DNA of 23,237 bases from assembly GCA_902470455.1 (NCBI GenBank), contig CABRGI010000003.1, positions 1 through 23,237 on the forward strand, given 5' to 3'. The translations under genes and the position numbers were made by a program. The notes under the pieces were generated by a model. That model was not told where the DNA came from, did not search any database, and was given only the letters and a program-made list of their open reading frames with translations. The DNA is from an uncultured Parvimonas sp. (GTDB taxonomy: Bacteria > Bacillota > Clostridia > Tissierellales > Peptoniphilaceae). Shown one piece after another: positions 1 through 7,404 of this stretch; within the stretch, counting starts at the first letter, position 1, and each line of letters opens with the position of its first letter.

Positions 1-39
1 TTTGAAATGAGTAAAAGATTGGTTTTGATGTTAAATTAA
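1..39 (+). CDS. Possible 3' tail of an upstream gene (partial)
   Basis: Frame 1 is open from the window edge to a TAA at 37-39 and reads FEMSKRLVLMLN. It could be the last residues of a gene that begins outside the window. Only 12 codons are visible, so no family can be named, and it may be chance. The next gene's ribosome binding site starts 19 bases after this stop. Confidence 0.25.
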   Translation, partial: FEMSKRLVLMLN

Positions 40-70
40 GAATTAATTGGATTTTATAAAGGAGGCATTT

Positions 71-790
71 ATGAAAAAGAATATGCTAGGTTTAATTATA
101 ATAGGGGCAGTATTACTTGGAATAACTGCCACATTTGCAATAAAAAATATTATAAAAAATGATGATGTAGGAGAAATTACAAATTTTAATTCTGGTAAAA
201 ATATTAAAACTAAAGTGTCTTTGGATGAAGCAAAAAAGATTGCTTTAGATGATGCAAAGTCAGGAAATATCAATAGTGCTAAATTAGAAGATGAAGATGG
301 AGTTAGTGTTTTTAAAATCGAAGTTTTAGACGGAACGGTTAAAAAGAATTATGAAATTGATGTAAATACAGGGAAAATTGTAAAGAGAGAAATTGATAGT
401 ACAAATAGTATTGAAACAAGTGATTCAAGTAGTAATAATAAGTCAAATTTATCAAATTCATCAAATTCATCAAATAATGATAATTCTAAAAACAATTCGA
501 ACAATAGTTCAAACAACAGTTCAAGTAAGAATTCCAACAATAATTCAAACAGTGGAAGTTCCAATAGTAATACAAATAATGGAAGTACTAAGATAACTAT
601 TGCACAAGCTAAACAAATTGCTTTGGCTCATTCTAAAGGTGGGAAAATAACTAAAGTTGAGCTTGACAGAGAAAATGGAGTATTAGTTTATGAAATAGAA
701 ATAAAAGTAAATGGAATGGAAAAAGAATACAAAATTAATGCAGAAACTGGTAAAATTATAGAATATAAAAGTGAAGTAGATGATGATTAA
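71..790 (+). CDS. Membrane-anchored protein with two PepSY domains
   Basis: The ATG at 71 is chosen over an in-frame upstream start at 47 because AAAGGAGG (58-65) lies five bases before it. The 239-residue product has a short basic N-terminus and one hydrophobic segment (about residues 5-25), so it is probably a signal anchor with the rest outside the membrane. A first PepSY domain spans about 49-108 (VSLDEAKKIAL to DVNTGKIVKREI), and a second one about 175-233 (ITIAQAKQIAL to NAETGKIIEYK). Between them is a 60-residue Ser/Asn linker. PepSY domains are proposed to inhibit or modulate peptidases or to sense the cell envelope, and are often encoded beside two-component systems, as here. The gene ends in its own terminator, so it is not simply co-transcribed with the regulator that follows. 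The exact function is unknown. Confidence 0.85.
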   Translation: MKKNMLGLIIIGAVLLGITATFAIKNIIKNDDVGEITNFNSGKNIKTKVSLDEAKKIALDDAKSGNINSAKLEDEDGVSVFKIEVLDGTVKKNYEIDVNTGKIVKREIDSTNSIETSDSSSNNKSNLSNSSNSSNNDNSKNNSNNSSNNSSSKNSNNNSNSGSSNSNTNNGSTKITIAQAKQIALAHSKGGKITKVELDRENGVLVYEIEIKVNGMEKEYKINAETGKIIEYKSEVDDD

Positions 791-792
791 AT

Positions 793-816
793 AAAAGGGT
801 TGTGATAACCCTTTTT
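793..816 (+). terminator. Intrinsic terminator after the PepSY gene
   Basis: AAAAGGGTT (793-801) pairs with AACCCTTTT (807-815) around a five-base loop, and the 3' arm runs into a T tract. It lies three bases after the PepSY stop codon and 12 bases before the -35 box of the regulator gene. Confidence 0.75.
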
Positions 817-827
817 GCATATTTGTA

Positions 828-856
828 TTGACAGAAAAATTTTTTTGAATTATATT
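828..856 (+). promoter_or_regulatory. Sigma-A type promoter for the two-component operon
   Basis: TTGACA (828-833) is a perfect -35 box. TATATT (851-856) is the -10 box, 17 bases away. The response regulator ATG is 27 bases downstream. Confidence 0.7.
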
Positions 857-883
857 AATAACAAACAAGCAGGTGGTGGAGTT

Positions 884-1555
884 ATGAGAATTTTGATAAT
901 TGAGGATGAAAGAGATTTAAACAATGTAATTTCAAAGCATTTAAGAAAAAAAGGATATAGTACAGACTCTGCTTTTGATGGTGAAGAGGGTTTGGAATTT
1001 TTGGAATTCGGAAATTATGATTTAATTATTTTAGATGTGATGATGCCTCGATTGGATGGTTATCAATTTATAGAAAAAATAAGAGAAGATAAGAATTTCA
1101 CTCCTGTATTAATGCTCACAGCAAAAAGTCTTGTAGAAAATAAAGTAAAAGCCTTGGACTTAGGGGCTGATGATTATTTGGTTAAACCTTTTGATTTTGA
1201 AGAATTATTGGCAAGAGTTAGAGCTATGATTCGTAGAAATTATGGAAATGTTTCTAATGACTTAAAAGTGGATGATTTAATTATAAATATTGCTAATAAA
1301 ACTGTTTCAAGGGATAATATCAATATCGAGTTAACGGCAAAAGAATATTCTATTTTAGAATATCTCGTTCAAAACAAAAATCGTATAATCACTAGAGAAC
1401 AGATAAAAGATAATGTTTGGGGCTTTGACTACGAGGGAGAATCTAATGTAATTGATGTACTAATTAAAAATATTAGGAAAAAAATTGATGTAGGGAGTTC
1501 AAAAAAGGCAATAATTCAAACAAAAAGAGGAGTTGGCTATGTTGTCAAAGACTAA
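884..1555 (+). CDS. OmpR/PhoB-family response regulator
   Basis: The ATG at 884 gives the canonical receiver start MRILIIEDE and follows GGTGGTGG (872-879). An in-frame start at 815 would place the promoter inside the gene. The product is 223 residues, normal for the family. The receiver domain spans about 1-115, with the acidic pair E7/D8, phospho-acceptor D51 (LILDVMMP), T79 and K101 (VKPF). The C-terminal winged-helix DNA-binding domain spans about 125-222 and has the typical ELTAKEYSILEYL, ITREQI and KRGVGYV segments. It should bind DNA after phosphorylation by the kinase encoded next, whose gene overlaps it. The target genes cannot be read from the sequence; the PepSY gene just upstream is one candidate. 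Confidence 0.95.
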   Translation: MRILIIEDERDLNNVISKHLRKKGYSTDSAFDGEEGLEFLEFGNYDLIILDVMMPRLDGYQFIEKIREDKNFTPVLMLTAKSLVENKVKALDLGADDYLVKPFDFEELLARVRAMIRRNYGNVSNDLKVDDLIINIANKTVSRDNINIELTAKEYSILEYLVQNKNRIITREQIKDNVWGFDYEGESNVIDVLIKNIRKKIDVGSSKKAIIQTKRGVGYVVKD

Positions 1556-2870
1556 AAAAGGACGTTTACCAGTAGCGATAAGGGTAAGTTTATGGTACAC
1601 AGGATTTATATTATTCCTGTTTTCATCTATCCTGTTCTTCTCGCTTTTTATTACAAATAGATACATTGAAACGAGAACGGAAAAAAATTTGATTGAGTCT
1701 GTTCAGGAAGTTTCAAAAAATTTAGCTAATTTTGAGGGTTTTGACAACGGCGTATATTTTATTTTATATGATGAAAATATGGAGATTATAGGAGGTAGTT
1801 TTCCAAAAGAATTTGACTCCAAACTTGGTATAAGTGATTCAAAAATTGCTTCATTTAAAGGAAAAAATGTTGACTACTTTTACTATGATATGGAATTTTT
1901 ATCACATAAAGGAATCTGGATTCGTGGAATCTTACCGATTCAAAGATCACATAATGAAATGTATCGCTTTTTGTTAATTGCTTTGATTATCAGCCCTTTT
2001 ATCTTTGCAATTATTATCTATGGCGGATATAAAATTGTTAAAAACGCTTTTAAACCGGTTGATGATATTTCATCAACTGCATTGGAAATCAAAAAAAACA
2101 AAGACTTTTCAAAGAGAATTGACATTGACAAAGGAAATGATGAAATTCACATTATGGCAAATGTATTTAATCAAATGCTGGACAGCTTGGAAAATTCCTA
2201 TGTTCACGAAAAACAATTCAGCAGTGACGTTTCACATGAACTTAGAACACCTATTTCTGTAATTTTAGCTGAAAGTGAATATGCTTTAGAATATTGTAAA
2301 GATATAGATGAAGCCAAAGAATCATTTGAAGTAATAAAAAGACAATCAAATAGAATGGGGCTTTTGATAAATCAAATTTTAGAGATGACAAGACTTGAAA
2401 AAATTGATGACGCAAAGCCTACAATTATTGATTTAAGTGAATTACTAGAAGACTCTATTAAAGATTATTCAGGCAAATTTAAAGAAAAAGGAATTTACTT
2501 AACAAAAAATATTGAAGAAAAAATTTATATAAAATCACAATCCACTATGATAAGTAGAATGATTGATAACTTAGTAAGTAATGCAATTAAATTTACAAAA
2601 GATAAAATAGAAATTAATTTACATCAATATTCCTCTAATATTGTCCTTGAAGTAATTGACAATGGTATTGGAATTTCAAAAGATGATTTAAACAGAATTT
2701 GGGACAGATTTTATCAAACTGACAGCTCAAGAAACAAAGATAAAAATTCAGGCTACGGTCTAGGACTTTATCTAGTTTATAGAATTGCACAAATCCATGG
2801 TGCGAAACTTGAAGTTGAAAGCGAATTAGGAAAAGGAAGTAACTTTAGAGTAATTTTTCAAAAAGTGTAA
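1539..2870 (+). CDS. Sensor histidine kinase (HAMP, HisKA, HATPase)
   Basis: The ATG at 1539 is favoured because AGAGGAG (1526-1532) lies six bases before it; a TTG at 1533 is in frame but too close. The gene overlaps the end of the regulator by 17 bases, indicating translational coupling. The 443-residue product has transmembrane helices at about 18-40 and 144-166 flanking a roughly 100-residue extracellular sensor region. A HAMP linker covers about 167-220. The HisKA box FSSDVSHELRTP has phospho-acceptor H233. The ATP-binding domain has an N box (MIDNLVSNAIKFT, about 341-353), a G1 box (DNGIGIS, about 374-380) and a GYGLGL G2 box (about 405-410). It presumably senses an envelope signal and phosphorylates the regulator at D51. 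The ligand is unknown. Confidence 0.95.
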   Translation: MLSKTKKGRLPVAIRVSLWYTGFILFLFSSILFFSLFITNRYIETRTEKNLIESVQEVSKNLANFEGFDNGVYFILYDENMEIIGGSFPKEFDSKLGISDSKIASFKGKNVDYFYYDMEFLSHKGIWIRGILPIQRSHNEMYRFLLIALIISPFIFAIIIYGGYKIVKNAFKPVDDISSTALEIKKNKDFSKRIDIDKGNDEIHIMANVFNQMLDSLENSYVHEKQFSSDVSHELRTPISVILAESEYALEYCKDIDEAKESFEVIKRQSNRMGLLINQILEMTRLEKIDDAKPTIIDLSELLEDSIKDYSGKFKEKGIYLTKNIEEKIYIKSQSTMISRMIDNLVSNAIKFTKDKIEINLHQYSSNIVLEVIDNGIGISKDDLNRIWDRFYQTDSSRNKDKNSGYGLGLYLVYRIAQIHGAKLEVESELGKGSNFRVIFQKV

Positions 2871-2905
2871 AGGTAAAAATTCTTACAATCAAAAATAAAT
2901 AATTC

Positions 2906-2936
2906 AAAAAGAGATAGCAGAAATGCTATCTTTTTT
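2906..2936 (+). terminator. Intrinsic terminator after the kinase gene
   Basis: GATAGCA (2913-2919) and TGCTATC (2924-2930) form a stem with a GAAA tetraloop, preceded by A5 and followed by T6. The same hairpin in near-identical form recurs at 5755-5780 after the MFS gene. Confidence 0.85.
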
Positions 2937-2983
2937 GTGCAAAAAATTCCTATTGCTACAATGTTTTAAAATTATTCAAAAAA

Positions 2984-2998
2984 TCGACTAGTAGTCGA
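2984..2998 (+). promoter_or_regulatory. Upstream TetR-type operator palindrome
   Basis: TCGACTAGTAGTCGA is a perfect palindrome around a central G at 2991. It lies seven bases upstream of the -35 box of the TetR-family gene. An identical 13-bp core recurs at 3044-3056. Palindromes of this size near a TetR gene's own promoter are typical of autoregulation. Confidence 0.75.
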
Positions 2999-3004
2999 AA
3001 ATAC

Positions 3005-3033
3005 TTGACAAAATTTTTTAAAGTTGCTATAAT
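3005..3033 (+). promoter_or_regulatory. Consensus promoter of the TetR-CPBP-MFS operon
   Basis: TTGACA (3005-3010) and TATAAT (3028-3033) are both perfect and 17 bases apart, and TGC before the -10 box adds an extended -10. Such a strong promoter fits one held off by a repressor. Confidence 0.85.
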
Positions 3034-3043
3034 AATTAAAAAC

Positions 3044-3056
3044 CGACTAGTAGTCG
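3044..3056 (+). promoter_or_regulatory. Downstream TetR-type operator palindrome
   Basis: CGACTAGTAGTCG lies between the -10 box and the ribosome binding site, 59 bases centre to centre from the upstream copy. A bound repressor here would block the start of transcription. Confidence 0.75.
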
Positions 3057-3071
3057 AATAAGGAGGTTGTT

Positions 3072-3677
3072 ATGAAAAAAGGTGAAAAGACGAAACAAGA
3101 GTTGTTAAAAATAGCATATAAAATGTTTCTTTCAAAAGGTTATGAAAATACAAGTATAGATGAAATTATAGAAGAAGCTAAAATAGCAAAGGGAACATAC
3201 TACTATCATTTTAAAAGTAAAGAGCAAATGCTAGAAGAAGTGATACAAATGATGATTGATGAGTATGAAATGAAAGCAAATGAAATATTAAATTCAGATT
3301 TAGATTTACCTGAAAAAATGATTGGGATAATAACATCTTTTAGACCAAATAAAGATGAATTTCAAATCGTTGACACTCTTAACCGTCAAGACAATTTAAT
3401 TATGCATAACAAAATTAATCGTCAAGTTATTGAAAGAGTTGTTCCGATGTTATCTAAGATTGTTGAAGAAGGGGTTCAATTAGGGATACTTAAATGTGAT
3501 AATATTCCACAAAGAATTAGAATAATAATGATTTTGAGTAGTGAACTGTTTGATGACATGGAATATTCTAATACAGATGTCGATGTATTTATTGATATTG
3601 TTGAAAAAATATTGGGTGCACAAGCTGGATTTTTGGAATTCCTTAAGAAATTAATACAAAAAAAGGAGGATATTTAA
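3072..3677 (+). CDS. TetR/AcrR-family transcriptional repressor
   Basis: The ATG follows AAGGAGG (3060-3066). The 201-residue product has the TetR N-terminal DNA-binding domain: helix 1 at about 6-22 (TKQELLKIAYKMFLSKGY) and the helix-turn-helix at about 28-47 (SIDEIIEEAKIAKGTYYYHF), ending in the family signature YYYHFKSKEQ. The rest is an all-helical ligand and dimerisation domain with no recognisable ligand signature. It sits first in a three-gene unit with a CPBP protease and an MFS exporter only 2 and 11 bases apart, so it most likely represses its own operon through the twin palindromes and is released by a compound the exporter handles. The inducer is unknown. Confidence 0.92.
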   Translation: MKKGEKTKQELLKIAYKMFLSKGYENTSIDEIIEEAKIAKGTYYYHFKSKEQMLEEVIQMMIDEYEMKANEILNSDLDLPEKMIGIITSFRPNKDEFQIVDTLNRQDNLIMHNKINRQVIERVVPMLSKIVEEGVQLGILKCDNIPQRIRIIMILSSELFDDMEYSNTDVDVFIDIVEKILGAQAGFLEFLKKLIQKKEDI

Positions 3678-3679
3678 TT

Positions 3680-4510
3680 ATGGATAAATATGTATATAAA
3701 CCAAAAAGATTTTTTATTATAGTTTTTGCTTCAACTTGGGGTTGTTGGTTATTAGCTATTTTATTAAATAATAGTAAATTACTATTTCCACTTTTATTTT
3801 TGGGACTAATTGCACCTGCTTTAACAGCGATTATAACTGTTTTTACATCAAAAAATAAGAACCTTAAAAAAGATTTTAATAGAAAGATTATAGGATTTTA
3901 TAGAATTAAGCCACTTTATATCCTACTTCCAATAATTGTTTTTGGAATAGCTGTTTGTCTATCAATTGGAACTTCTGTATTACTTGGAGGCTCTCCAAAA
4001 CAGTTTGGTTTTAATGATGATTTTTCGTTTTCAATCGCTGGAACATCTGCACTTCTTACTATCTTTTTAGCTTCAGTAATAGAAGAAATTGGATGGAGAG
4101 GATATGGAGCAGATGCTCTAGGAGCAAAATATAACTGGTTTAAAGCATCACTTATATTTGGATTCATTTGGTCATCTTGGCATATTCCTTTATTTTGGGC
4201 TGAAGGCACATATCATTATGGACTTAAGGAAATGGGAATTCTTTATGTAATGAATTTTCTAATTAGTGCTATACCTATGACTTTTATACAAACATGGGTG
4301 TATGTTAAAAACAATAGAAGTATGTTTGCAACAATTATTTTTCATATGTTTCTAAACTTTATGCAAGAAAAAATAGCAATGACGCCGGAAACAAAATGTA
4401 TAGAAACTATTTTTATAACAATTTCTGCCGTGATTGTTGTATTGACTAACAAAAAAATGTTTTTTGAAACAGAACATGTAGAAAAACTTCTTGAAATTCA
4501 AAATGATTAA
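3680..4510 (+). CDS. CPBP-family intramembrane glutamic metalloprotease
   Basis: The start is two bases after the TetR stop codon and follows AAAGGAGG (3662-3669). The 276-residue product has about seven or eight hydrophobic segments. The CPBP (CAAX protease / bacteriocin-processing) motifs are complete: E135-E136 with R140 (EEIGWRG), H168 in WSSWHIPLFW, and H222/N226 in FHMFLNF. Bacterial members act in bacteriocin self-immunity, peptide processing or envelope protein turnover. Its place between a TetR repressor and a drug-exporter-like MFS protein suggests a resistance or immunity role, but the substrate cannot be read from the sequence. Confidence 0.9.
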   Translation: MDKYVYKPKRFFIIVFASTWGCWLLAILLNNSKLLFPLLFLGLIAPALTAIITVFTSKNKNLKKDFNRKIIGFYRIKPLYILLPIIVFGIAVCLSIGTSVLLGGSPKQFGFNDDFSFSIAGTSALLTIFLASVIEEIGWRGYGADALGAKYNWFKASLIFGFIWSSWHIPLFWAEGTYHYGLKEMGILYVMNFLISAIPMTFIQTWVYVKNNRSMFATIIFHMFLNFMQEKIAMTPETKCIETIFITISAVIVVLTNKKMFFETEHVEKLLEIQND

Positions 4511-4521
4511 AAGGTGTGAAT

Positions 4522-5754
4522 ATGAAGATTGGAAGTAATTTCAAAAAATTTATATTATTATGGATTGGAGAGCTAATCTCTCAAGTCGGTGGAGGACTTA
4601 CAAGCTTCGGACTTGGAGTGTATATTTTTCAAAAAACAGGGCGAGCATCTGATATGGCGCTCATTACTCTAATTGGTTTTTTACCAACTATTATATTAAG
4701 TGTACCTGCTGGAGTGCTGGCAGATAAATACGATAGAAGACTTTTAATGGTAATTGGAGACGGCTGTTCTGGAATGGGAATTGTTTATATTCTATGGTGT
4801 ATGATGAATGGAGAAGCTACACTTTCACAGATTTGTATAGGAGTTTTTATAAGTTCCGTTTTTTCATCATTACTTGAACCGTCATTTAGAGCCACAATCA
4901 ATGACTTACTAACAAAAGATGAATTCTCCAAAGCAAGTGGACTACTTTCTCTAGCAGGAAGTGCTAAATATTTACTTTCTCCAATAATTGCAGGTTTGCT
5001 CTTAACTATAAGTGATGTGAAATTGCTTTTAATAATAGATATATGTACTTTTATATTGACTGTAATATGTACCTTAATTATCAGAAAAAGTATCAAAAAC
5101 AAAAATATCAGCACATCAGATCACTTTTTAAGCGGATTAAAAGATGGTTGGAAAGTAGTATATAGCAATAAAGGAGTGTTTTTTCTAGTAATACTTGCAG
5201 GAGTTATAACAATGTTTATGGGAGTATTTCAAGTACTAGCTGTTCCGATATTCTTGTCTATCACAGACTCAAAAACTTTAGGAATTGTTGAAACAATATG
5301 TGCAAGTGGTATGCTTGTTTCAGGTATTTTTTTAGGAATTCGAGGAATAAAAAGAAACTTTGTAAAAGTCTTAAGTATATCTCTTACATTTTCAGGAATT
5401 TTTATATTAGCATTTGGAATCTTTGAAAATGTACTAATAATGTGTATATTTGGATTTTTCTTCTTTTTGACTTTACCCTTTGCTAATAATTGCCTAGACT
5501 ATCTCTCAAGAACTAACATTCCCGATGAATATCAAGGAAGAGCTTGGGGACTGATTGGATTTCTCTCACAACTTGGATATGTTGTTGCATATTCCATCTC
5601 AGGAAAAATAGCCGATTACTTGGGAATAATAACTGAAAAAGGAGTAGGTAGGGGCTCAGCATTATTAATAATAATCTCAGGCATATGCCTTGTAGTAATC
5701 TCTCTTTGTATTCCAATGATAAAAAGAATACATGAATTAGAAAATAATATTTAG
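4522..5754 (+). CDS. MFS exporter, macrolide-efflux-like (MFS_3 type)
   Basis: The ATG at 4522 is preferred to an in-frame GTG at 4516, which is part of the AAGGTG ribosome binding site. The 410-residue product has about 12 hydrophobic segments. The MFS loop 2-3 motif A is clear (AGVLADKYDRR, about 63-73). The N-terminal IGELISQVGGGLTSFGLGVY and the later NNCLDYLSRTNIPDEYQGRAWG resemble the MefA-like single-component efflux proteins. It is the last gene of the TetR-regulated unit and ends directly at a terminator. It is most likely an antiporter expelling an amphiphilic compound; the substrate is unknown, and no resistance phenotype should be assumed. Confidence 0.9.
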   Translation: MKIGSNFKKFILLWIGELISQVGGGLTSFGLGVYIFQKTGRASDMALITLIGFLPTIILSVPAGVLADKYDRRLLMVIGDGCSGMGIVYILWCMMNGEATLSQICIGVFISSVFSSLLEPSFRATINDLLTKDEFSKASGLLSLAGSAKYLLSPIIAGLLLTISDVKLLLIIDICTFILTVICTLIIRKSIKNKNISTSDHFLSGLKDGWKVVYSNKGVFFLVILAGVITMFMGVFQVLAVPIFLSITDSKTLGIVETICASGMLVSGIFLGIRGIKRNFVKVLSISLTFSGIFILAFGIFENVLIMCIFGFFFFLTLPFANNCLDYLSRTNIPDEYQGRAWGLIGFLSQLGYVVAYSISGKIADYLGIITEKGVGRGSALLIIISGICLVVISLCIPMIKRIHELENNI

Positions 5755-5780
5755 AAGGATAGTAGAAATGCTATCTTTTT
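5755..5780 (+). terminator. Intrinsic terminator of the TetR-CPBP-MFS operon
   Basis: GATAGTA (5758-5764) pairs with TGCTATC (5769-5775), with one G-T pair, around a GAAA loop and then T5. It begins at the MFS stop codon and resembles the terminator at 2906-2936. Confidence 0.8.
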
Positions 5781-5913
5781 GTTTGTAAAAAGGGATAAAA
5801 ACGGATTTTAAACGTGTGCAATTCGACTCGTATAGAAAATTTTTAAGATATATGATAGAATTATGATATGTAAGTATATATTAGTAAGAAAAAGTCTGAA
5901 CTTAAAAGGAAAT

Positions 5914-6111
5914 ATGAGAGACTATGCAAGTTTAAATGAACTTTTAGTTCTAGCAAATATGGAAAGCTACAATGCTGTTCTAATTGAAAAAGGACTGCCA
6001 CAAAAAGAAAGAATGATTGAACTTAGAAAACTTGCAAGAACTCAAATGATTTCGCTTGAAAAGCTAAATAACATAAGTATTAAAAGTCTAGAAGATAAGA
6101 CGAAGAAATAA
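5914..6111 (+). pseudogene. Remnant resembling the C-terminus of a KilA-N phage regulator
   Basis: The open frame runs from 5836. ATG at 5914 is preferred because AAAAGGA (5904-5910) precedes it, giving 65 residues; an ATG at 5863 (82 residues) has no good ribosome binding site. The segment MRDYASLNELLVLANMES, followed by NAVLIEKGLPQKERMIELRK and LARTQM, matches my recollection of the conserved tail of KilA-N domain phage antirepressor-type proteins (an 'LANLES-NA-LI-G-Q-ERL-L---A--QM' pattern). The KilA-N DNA-binding domain that should precede it is absent, and the upstream frame does not resemble it. I read this as a decayed prophage or mobile-element gene end. It could still be a translated small protein. 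Confidence 0.5.
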
Positions 6112-6162
6112 AAGTAACTTAATTGACTATTTTATTATAATTATAAAGGTAGAGTGAATATT

Positions 6163-7311
6163 ATGTTGAAAGGATTTATTGATTATAAAAATGGGAAAAT
6201 ACCTTTTGTTGTTGAAGGTTATATAATGGAGCTGTTTTCGGAAGATTATTTATTAAATGATTTTATTTCAGAAAAAAATTTTAAAACTAATTTTGTTATA
6301 CAAGGTTATTGTGATTCAAATGGAATTTCTTGCAAAAAGGGGACTTTTTTAGTAGAAAAATCTATAGGAAATACTTGTTACTTGAGTTGTTATATTATTA
6401 ATATGCCAACTAAAGGTGATTATGATACTATTGGGGTTCAATCATCTTTTTTAGATGATATTTTTAAATATTCATATAATTTTATAGATATGGCTAGAAA
6501 AGGAATTAATCTGTCTTATAAATCTAGTGAGGTTTATAATATTGACTTTTCTATGGATGAAGAAAAATATAATTTAATATTTCGAATAGGGTATGATAGT
6601 AAGTTTGGGTTACTAGAAGATTGGAATAGAAAAGGAGAATTGTTGATTAAGACAAAAACATGCGAAATACAAGAGTGCTACAATATTATTAAAGTATTTT
6701 ATAGATTATGTATGTTTATGCAATCACAATCAGATGTATCTTTTAAAGAAATATTACTATACAAGGATGGTATTAAATCAGGATTTTTATATTGTCCTAT
6801 GATTATGGAAGATAATACTTCCATGAGTGATATGTTATTTGAAAATTTTGATGTTATGAAATATATTCCGAAAATGTTAAATAGTATAGCATTGGACTCT
6901 GGGAATAAGATAAAAGATAGTATACCGTTGGGACATTTAGGGACTACTGATAGTAAATTTTTGCCACATCGATTTTTGGAGCAAGTTATATCATTCGAAT
7001 ACTTATTAGAAAAATTAAATCCTAAATTGGCAAAAAGTAAAAATACATTAAAAATAAAATTAAAACGTATGTTTAAAGAATTTTCGGAACATTTTAAAGA
7101 CAATCTACTTTTTGATGATATTAGTTGTAATATTGTTAATTTGCGTAATAATATTACTCATGGGCATTTTTATTATTATGATTTTAAAGATTATGATGAA
7201 ATTAAACATTTAATGATATTAATGGATAAATTAATTAAGATTATGAGTTTAAGTACAATGGGATTTACTAATGATGAAATTAAAAACTTTCCAACATATT
7301 TGATGATTTAG
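6163..7311 (+). CDS. HEPN-domain protein, ApeA-like candidate antiphage RNase
   Basis: The ATG at 6163 gives 382 residues; a GTG at 6154 directly after AAAGGTAGA is an alternative start adding three. The N-terminal 220 residues are beta-rich with no motif I can name, consistent with the N-terminal domain of ApeA-type proteins. The C-terminal part (about 265-375) is helical and contains LRNNITHG, an R-x4-H catalytic motif of HEPN ribonucleases (R328, H333). ApeA is a single-gene antiphage system of this architecture. The gene stands alone, is even more AT-rich than its neighbours, and follows a phage-type gene remnant, consistent with recent acquisition. No signal peptide or membrane segment is seen. 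The HEPN call is fairly firm; the defence role is inference. Confidence 0.65.
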   Translation: MLKGFIDYKNGKIPFVVEGYIMELFSEDYLLNDFISEKNFKTNFVIQGYCDSNGISCKKGTFLVEKSIGNTCYLSCYIINMPTKGDYDTIGVQSSFLDDIFKYSYNFIDMARKGINLSYKSSEVYNIDFSMDEEKYNLIFRIGYDSKFGLLEDWNRKGELLIKTKTCEIQECYNIIKVFYRLCMFMQSQSDVSFKEILLYKDGIKSGFLYCPMIMEDNTSMSDMLFENFDVMKYIPKMLNSIALDSGNKIKDSIPLGHLGTTDSKFLPHRFLEQVISFEYLLEKLNPKLAKSKNTLKIKLKRMFKEFSEHFKDNLLFDDISCNIVNLRNNITHGHFYYYDFKDYDEIKHLMILMDKLIKIMSLSTMGFTNDEIKNFPTYLMI

Positions 7312-7367
7312 AATATAAAAAATAAAATTTAAAGTATATAATAAAAATCTCTTATTCAATAAAAAAC

Positions 7368-7398
7368 AAACCTACTCGTGAATAACGAGTAGGTTTTT
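7368..7398. terminator. Bidirectional terminator between HEPN and methyltransferase genes
   Basis: AAACCTACTCGT (7368-7379) and ACGAGTAGGTTT (7385-7396) form a 12-bp stem with a five-base loop. An A-rich 5' flank and T5 3' flank allow it to serve both convergent genes. Confidence 0.9.
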
Positions 7399-7404
7399 AT
7401 ATAT

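Noticed and set aside
349..564. Minus-strand Leu/Glu-rich frame
   Set aside because: It is the reverse of the Ser/Asn repeat linker of the PepSY gene; it has no ribosome binding site and the composition is an artefact.
5913..7311. Toxin-antitoxin pair formed by the 65-residue frame and the HEPN protein
   Set aside because: HEPN toxins are paired with MNT or similar antitoxins. The small frame looks like a KilA-N tail, lies on the far side of a 50-base gap and is not coupled.
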